The notes beneath the pieces were generated by a model that did not search any database, was not told where the DNA came from, and saw only the letters and a list, made by a program, of their open reading frames with translations. This document shows, piece after piece, positions 6,128 to 10,042 of a DNA stretch of 10,042 nucleotides (the first letter of the stretch is position 1; each line of letters starts with the position of its first letter). The translations under genes were made by a program, and so were the position numbers. This stretch comes from CAYFUL01 sp964346375 (GTDB lineage Bacteria > Bacillota > Clostridia > Tissierellales > Peptoniphilaceae), in contig CAYFUL010000051.1 in assembly GCA_964346375.1 (NCBI GenBank), forward strand, positions 1-10,042. Reading direction: 5' to 3'.

Positions 6128-8319
6128 ATTCTAATTATTATTTTAAAAAGGTCTCCGTCAATTTTTATATTAAATTCTCCACCATGGGCTTCGATTAAAG
6201 AACTTGCAATAGAAAGACCTAGTCCAGATCCCTCGTTAGTCCTAGAAGAATCTCCACGTACAAATCTCTCCATTAATTCTTCTGGGTCAATATTTAACTC
6301 GTAATCACTAATATTTTTTACCTCTATGGTTACATAGCCTTCGGTATTTTCCATAGAGATATACACTCGTGAATTTTCCATTGCATACTTACTTACATTT
6401 GAAAATACATTGTCCAGCACTCTTGAAATTTTTTGACCATCAAGGATTAGTATAACTGGTTCACTTGGTAGAGTAGTTACTAATTTTAATCCCTTAGATT
6501 CTAAATTATCTTTCCACTCACCAATTACCTGTATTAAAAGATTTTTTATATCTAAACTCTCTAAATCCAGGTCTATATTTTTTGAAGTTATCTTACTTAC
6601 TTCAAATAGATCCTCAATTAACTTCTTTAGTTTTATTCCCTTCTCGTTAATAATTTTTGCATACTCAATTCTCTCGCTGTCGTTTGTTTTTTCGTCAACT
6701 ATTAAATCAGAGTAGTTAATAATAGAGGTTAAAGGAGTTTTTAAATCGTGGCTTACATTGGTAATTAATTCTGTCTTTAGTCTTTCAGATTTTATTGCAT
6801 TTTCAACTGCAATATCTAATCCGTCGCCAATACTGTTAAAGTTTCTTCCAATCTCACCAAAAATTCCTTCTTCACTTAATTTTACTGAGAAATCTCCCCC
6901 TGCAATTTTACTGCTCTTCTCATTTACATTTACTAGATTTTTTCTAGTTCCATTTAATTTTGAGAGGACAAATAGTAAAATTGCCATGTAGATTATAAAT
7001 ACAACTAATCTAAAACCATTTCTAACCATTAAAACTGAACCAAGGACACCTAGTAGACCAAAGGCAAGGAATATTACTACCATCTGCTTAGTATAATTTC
7101 CCATTACAGAATTTTCGCTACTATCTCTATAAATTTTTCCAGCAGATTCTCCAACTCTATTTACTATTCTACATAGAATTGAATTCCTAAATACAAAGGA
7201 CCTTCCTCCCTCATAGTGGAATGATTTAAATGCCATTACAAAGTAGTAAATTGCAATCATACCTGTAAAAATCAAAATGCCAATTAAAATTCCACCAATT
7301 ATAGTATTCCTCAATATGCCTTCAATTTCGTGAAAGTTTGATCCAATAACAAGTGGACCTACAACCCATAGAAAACATAGAAGTAGCACAACTTCAATTG
7401 GAAATGCCTTTATTCCCTTTACAAATCCCACATCTGCAGCAAGTCTATAGTTGGAAATTATTCCATATACTAAAATAATTATCATGGCAAGTGCTCCAAA
7501 TAGTACTGCCTTTAGTAGGTAACCATCCTTTTTAATTTCTAAAATCTCTGGGTCATTATAGTCTAGTAGGTACATAAAATTTACCCTATTTATAACTCCC
7601 ATCTTACCGTAGTCTATGTATTCGTTATAATTTTTAGCAGATTCTATTCCGTGGTAATTTCTAAATTCATATAACTTTCCATTTACATTATTGTATAGTA
7701 GATTATCTCCAAGACTATTACTTAAACCTGCCTTGGTTGCCTTTTCCAACTTAGTAATTTCCAGCTGGTCGTTTTCAATATATCCCTTTACCAACTCGTA
7801 ATTAAGTTCCTCTTTGGAATTACTACTAAGATATTTTTCAACGTTAAATTCCTGTGGGTCCTCATTTTTCCCTGTAAGAATATTGGTTCTAGTAATAACT
7901 TCGTACCTTGGTTCTTCAACAACTGTGTTATCCTTAATTGGAACAAGGGGATTGTCGTTATAGTATGGCACATAGGTTCTATCAAACCCTTCTACATCTC
8001 CTCTATAAACTATCTCTCCACTTCTTCCATATACCACATAGGAATTTGGATACATATCCTTATATTCTTTAGTGGAATAATAATTTGGAACTGTTTGAAT
8101 TCTTAGAATGTACTTTACAGTATTTACATCGGACCTTCCAGTATAGGGACTCATTACTCCAGTTCCAATATTAGCTTCAAACCTTCCAATATTTTGGTCT
8201 ATAGCTTCAATATTAACTAAATTTGCACATAGAATTGCAATTAAAGTACAAACTAAAATAGTAATTAGTATACCACTTGTAGAATATCTCCAAGAAAAAC
8301 TCTCTTTGTTACTTTCCAT
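6124..8319 (-). CDS. Membrane sensor histidine kinase with multi-TM sensor region
   Basis: 731 residues, intact. TM1 is at about 13-34, a long extracytoplasmic region at about 35-265, then five more membrane segments at about 268-290, 307-327, 339-362, 412-432 and 436-454. A HAMP-like linker (about 455-510) precedes the HisKA domain with H-box VSHDLKTPL, phospho-acceptor His524. The HATPase domain has the N-box DNVFSNVSKYA (636-646), F-box-like MERFVRGDSSR and G2 box EGSGLGLSIASS (696-707). It should autophosphorylate on His524 and pass phosphate to the adjacent response regulator, whose gene ends 7 nt upstream. ATG at 8319 lies in GGTAGGTGTGTTATG. The N-box asparagine pattern is normal, so kinase activity is expected. 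The stimulus cannot be told; the extracytoplasmic region matches no domain I recognise. Confidence 0.93.
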   Translation of the reverse strand: MESNKESFSWRYSTSGILITILVCTLIAILCANLVNIEAIDQNIGRFEANIGTGVMSPYTGRSDVNTVKYILRIQTVPNYYSTKEYKDMYPNSYVVYGRSGEIVYRGDVEGFDRTYVPYYNDNPLVPIKDNTVVEEPRYEVITRTNILTGKNEDPQEFNVEKYLSSNSKEELNYELVKGYIENDQLEITKLEKATKAGLSNSLGDNLLYNNVNGKLYEFRNYHGIESAKNYNEYIDYGKMGVINRVNFMYLLDYNDPEILEIKKDGYLLKAVLFGALAMIIILVYGIISNYRLAADVGFVKGIKAFPIEVVLLLCFLWVVGPLVIGSNFHEIEGILRNTIIGGILIGILIFTGMIAIYYFVMAFKSFHYEGGRSFVFRNSILCRIVNRVGESAGKIYRDSSENSVMGNYTKQMVVIFLAFGLLGVLGSVLMVRNGFRLVVFIIYMAILLFVLSKLNGTRKNLVNVNEKSSKIAGGDFSVKLSEEGIFGEIGRNFNSIGDGLDIAVENAIKSERLKTELITNVSHDLKTPLTSIINYSDLIVDEKTNDSERIEYAKIINEKGIKLKKLIEDLFEVSKITSKNIDLDLESLDIKNLLIQVIGEWKDNLESKGLKLVTTLPSEPVILILDGQKISRVLDNVFSNVSKYAMENSRVYISMENTEGYVTIEVKNISDYELNIDPEELMERFVRGDSSRTNEGSGLGLSIASSLIEAHGGEFNIKIDGDLFKIIIRI

Positions 8320-8326
8320 AACACAC

Positions 8327-9012
8327 CTACCTTTTTACAAACTTATAGCCTAAACCCCACTGTACTTGAAGATAGCGGGGGTGTTTTGGATCAACTTCTA
8401 TCTTCTCCCTAATTCTACGAATATGTACAGTAACAGTTTTAGCTTCTATTGCCGGTTCTTCCCAAACCCTTTCATAAATTTCCTCAATGAAAAAATTCTC
8501 CCAGGATTACTCATTAGGAGTTTTAAAATCTTGTACTCAATAGAGGTTAACTCGATTTTTTTATCGTTAACTGTAATAGTCTTATCCTCTGTGGAAAGTA
8601 CAGCATCTCCTACGACAATCTTTCCCGTTTCAGCTTTATTGGTATAGTTATAAAATCTCCGTAAATTTGACTTTACCCTTGCAATTAATTCAAGGGGATT
8701 AAAAGGCTTAGTAATATAATCGTCAGCCCCAATATTTAATCCAATAACCTTGTCGTAATCCTCGCTTTTAGCAGAGAGGATTATTATAGGAACGTAGGAC
8801 TCTTCCCTTAATTTTAAAATAGCATCCTCCCCCTTTAAATTAGGAAGCATTAAATCCATAATAACTAGGGAAATTTCGTTATCATTAAATTTTTTAATTC
8901 CATCAATTCCATCATATGCCTTTAATACATTGTAGCCTTCATTTTTCAAATAGATTTCAATTGAATCGGCAATTGCAACATCGTCCTCAACGACTAAAAT
9001 AGTATGTTCCAT
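8327..9012 (-). CDS. OmpR/PhoB-family response regulator, frameshifted in its DNA-binding domain
   Basis: Numbered from ATG at 9012, the receiver domain has the acidic pocket EDD (9-11), phospho-acceptor Asp53 in VIMDLMLP, Ser80 in IILSAK and Lys102 in ITKPF. The winged-helix output domain begins normally (ELTSIEYKILKLLMSNPGRIFS) but then goes out of frame, ending at a TAG at 8446-8448. With one base restored at the A6/T6 run (8490-8495) it continues IEEIYERVWEEPAIEAKTV, then VHIRRIREKIEVDP and WGLGYKFVKR, to TAG at 8327-8329, which is full family length of about 228 residues. As read, the recognition helix and wing are lost. I prefer ATG 9012 over GTG 9018, because that GTG lies inside the GGAGGTGG ribosome site. 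Partner of the downstream kinase; the frameshift is either a mutation or a sequence error. Confidence 0.88.
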
Positions 9013-9028
9013 ATCCACCTCCAGTTAT

Positions 9029-9061
9029 ATAGTAACAAAGAGAAATTAAGAAAGTTCTTAA
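9029..9061. promoter_or_regulatory. Palindrome and possible promoter upstream of the response regulator
   Basis: A perfect 7-bp inverted repeat, TTAAGAA-AG-TTCTTAA (9046-9061), lies between the divergent regulator and panC genes. On the minus strand a weak -10, TACTAT (9034-9029), sits 11 nt beyond it, so the palindrome would cover the -35 position, which reads GAACTT (9057-9052). This is a candidate operator for autoregulation by the response regulator or for control of panC; the evidence is position and symmetry only. The rest of the gap before panC holds no convincing promoter. Confidence 0.35.
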
Positions 9062-9120
9062 AGAATATTACAAATTCTCTAAATATCATACCATCTTCAT
9101 ACAAGGGCTGGACAAGGAAA

Positions 9121-9976
9121 ATGAAACTAAAATTGGAGGAAGTAAAGGGAAATTTTAGAAGAAGAAAGTAGTGTACGTAGCGCCCTAGGTGGAAATGAAA
9201 AGAGTATTGGATTAATTCCAACTATGGGATTTTTACACAAGGGGCACCTTTCATTAATAAAGAGAGCAAAAGCAGAGAACGATATTGTAGTGGTTTCAAT
9301 ATTTGTAAATCCAATACAGTTTTCTGTAAACGAGGATTTGGATTCCTACCCAAATGATTTTGAAGGAGACTGTGAAAAATGTAGAAGCCTTGGAGTAGAC
9401 TATGTATTCCATCCAAGTCCAAGTGAAATGTATATAGATCATAAAACCACAATTCACGTAAGTAAACTTACAGAAAATCTATGTGGAATAACAAGGCCAA
9501 CTCATTTTGACGGAGTATGTACAGTTGTGGCAAAGCTATTTAATATAATAAAACCTACAAATGTATATTTTGGAGAAAAGGACGCACAACAACTAGCAGT
9601 AATAAAAAAAATGGTAGAGGATTTAAACTTCGACTTAAAAATAGTACCATGTCCAATAGTTAGAGAAGAAAATGGTCTTGCAATGAGTTCTAGAAATAAA
9701 TATCTTTCACCGGAAGAAAGAACTGCCGCTACAGTTTTAAATAGAGCGTTAAAAAAAGGTCGCGAGAAAATTTATAATGGAATGAGTTCAAGTGAACTAA
9801 TAAAAATTATTACAGCGGAAATTTCGTCAGAACCATTGGCAAAAATAGACTATGTAAGCGTAGTAGACGGAAAGAATCTATCACCAGTAGATGAGGTGGA
9901 AAAGGGAGTACTTGTCGCCGTAGCAGTATATTTTGGAAATGCAAGACTAATAGATAATTTTACTTATTGTGAGTAA
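9121..9976 (+). CDS. panC: Pantothenate synthetase (pantoate-beta-alanine ligase), frameshifted near the 5' end
   Basis: PanC joins pantoate and beta-alanine with ATP, via pantoyl-adenylate, to make pantothenate for coenzyme A. From ATG at 9224 an open frame gives 250 residues, but this starts inside the ATP-binding motif PTMGFLHKGH and would lack the first beta strand. Upstream in the same frame is REILEEESSVRSALGGNEKS then IGLIPT, back to a TAA at 9143-9145. A one-base excess in AAA (9144-9146) separates it from ATG 9121, which reads MKLKLEEV; joining the two gives 284 residues, typical for PanC. Other motifs in the joined numbering are IFVNPIQF, FGEKDAQQ (about 150-157) and MSSRNKYLS (about 188-196, the KMSKS-like loop). 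A short AAGGA precedes ATG 9121. Divergent from the regulator gene; no other pan gene is in view. Confidence 0.9.
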
Positions 9977-9981
9977 GGGGT

Positions 9982-9998
9982 TGAAGGGGGACCAGGGG
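9982..9998 (+). repeat. Copy 2 of a terminator-associated repeat (TGAAGGGGGACCA)
   Basis: TGAAGGGGGACCAGGGG differs at one of 17 positions from the minus-strand copy at 3000-3016. Both copies start a hairpin just downstream of a gene and lie on the transcribed strand. In this copy the whole motif is paired. Confidence 0.5.
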
Positions 9999-10032
9999 GG
10001 GAGTCTGCGTTATTTCTCCCCTGGTCCCCCTT
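9984..10032 (+). terminator. GC-rich hairpin after panC (probable terminator)
   Basis: A perfect 15-bp stem pairs 9984-9998 (AAGGGGGACCAGGGG) with 10018-10032, with a 19-nt loop. It begins 7 nt after the panC stop codon and is far richer in G and C than its surroundings. The downstream side reads TTAAATTTCAAT up to the window edge, so only a weak T-tract is visible; it could be a terminator, a 3'-end stabiliser or a dispersed repeat element. Confidence 0.6.
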
Positions 10033-10042
10033 AAATTTCAAT

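Noticed and set aside
8366..8647. Plus-strand open frame of 93 codons
   Set aside because: Antisense to the response regulator output domain, whose repaired frame explains this stretch fully.
9039..9065. PhoB-type direct repeats upstream of the response regulator
   Set aside because: TTCTT occurs twice on the minus strand, but the 13-nt spacing does not fit the 11-bp period of such sites, and the palindrome explains the same bases better.
9222..9452. Minus-strand open frame of 76 codons over panC
   Set aside because: panC motifs on the plus strand cover it; the antisense product is low-complexity Leu/His-rich text with no ribosome site.

Overview
This is an AT-rich segment of a bacterial chromosome. 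AGGAGG-type ribosome sites, heavy use of ATA and AGA codons, a lipoprotein-type binding protein, a sufC-sufB-sufD gene order and a formate-tetrahydrofolate ligase together suggest a low-GC Gram-positive anaerobe (Clostridia/Tissierellia-like). The placement is inferred from gene content and style, not from a database match. No phage, IS element, CRISPR array, tRNA or rRNA was seen.

Layout. Nearly everything is on the minus strand, so transcription runs from right to left. From about 9012 down to 8327 is an OmpR-type response regulator, then a six-TM sensor histidine kinase (8319-6124), then fhs (6050-4377), closed by a clear terminator (4344-4317). Next comes a lipoprotein-type branched-chain amino acid/amide-binding protein gene (4266-3094). 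It has two in-frame TAA codons and its own terminator near 2975-3007. The suf operon follows: sufC (2828-2076), sufB (2079-670) and the start of sufD (661 to beyond the left edge), making the SufBC2D Fe-S cluster scaffold. Divergent from the regulator, on the plus strand, is panC (pantothenate synthesis), ending in a GC-rich hairpin at the right edge.

Three of the eight genes are not intact as read. The binding protein has two nonsense codons 36 nt apart. The response regulator has a one-base loss at an A6/T6 run that removes most of its DNA-binding domain. panC has a one-base gain about 25 nt after its start codon. In each case the expected protein continues in the correct frame or after a one-base correction, so the lesions are either recent decay or, for the two indels, possible sequence errors.

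The most interesting non-coding structure is a 41-bp near-perfect palindrome abutting the -10 box of the suf promoter. Its core resembles an IscR/Rrf2-type operator, which would fit iron-sulfur feedback control of sufCBD. Smaller palindromes sit at the probable promoter regions of fhs and of the response regulator, and a 13-nt identical sequence occurs in the 3' hairpins of two unrelated genes. I see no clearly new multi-gene system here. The signals worth following are the operators, the lesion pattern and the repeated terminator element.
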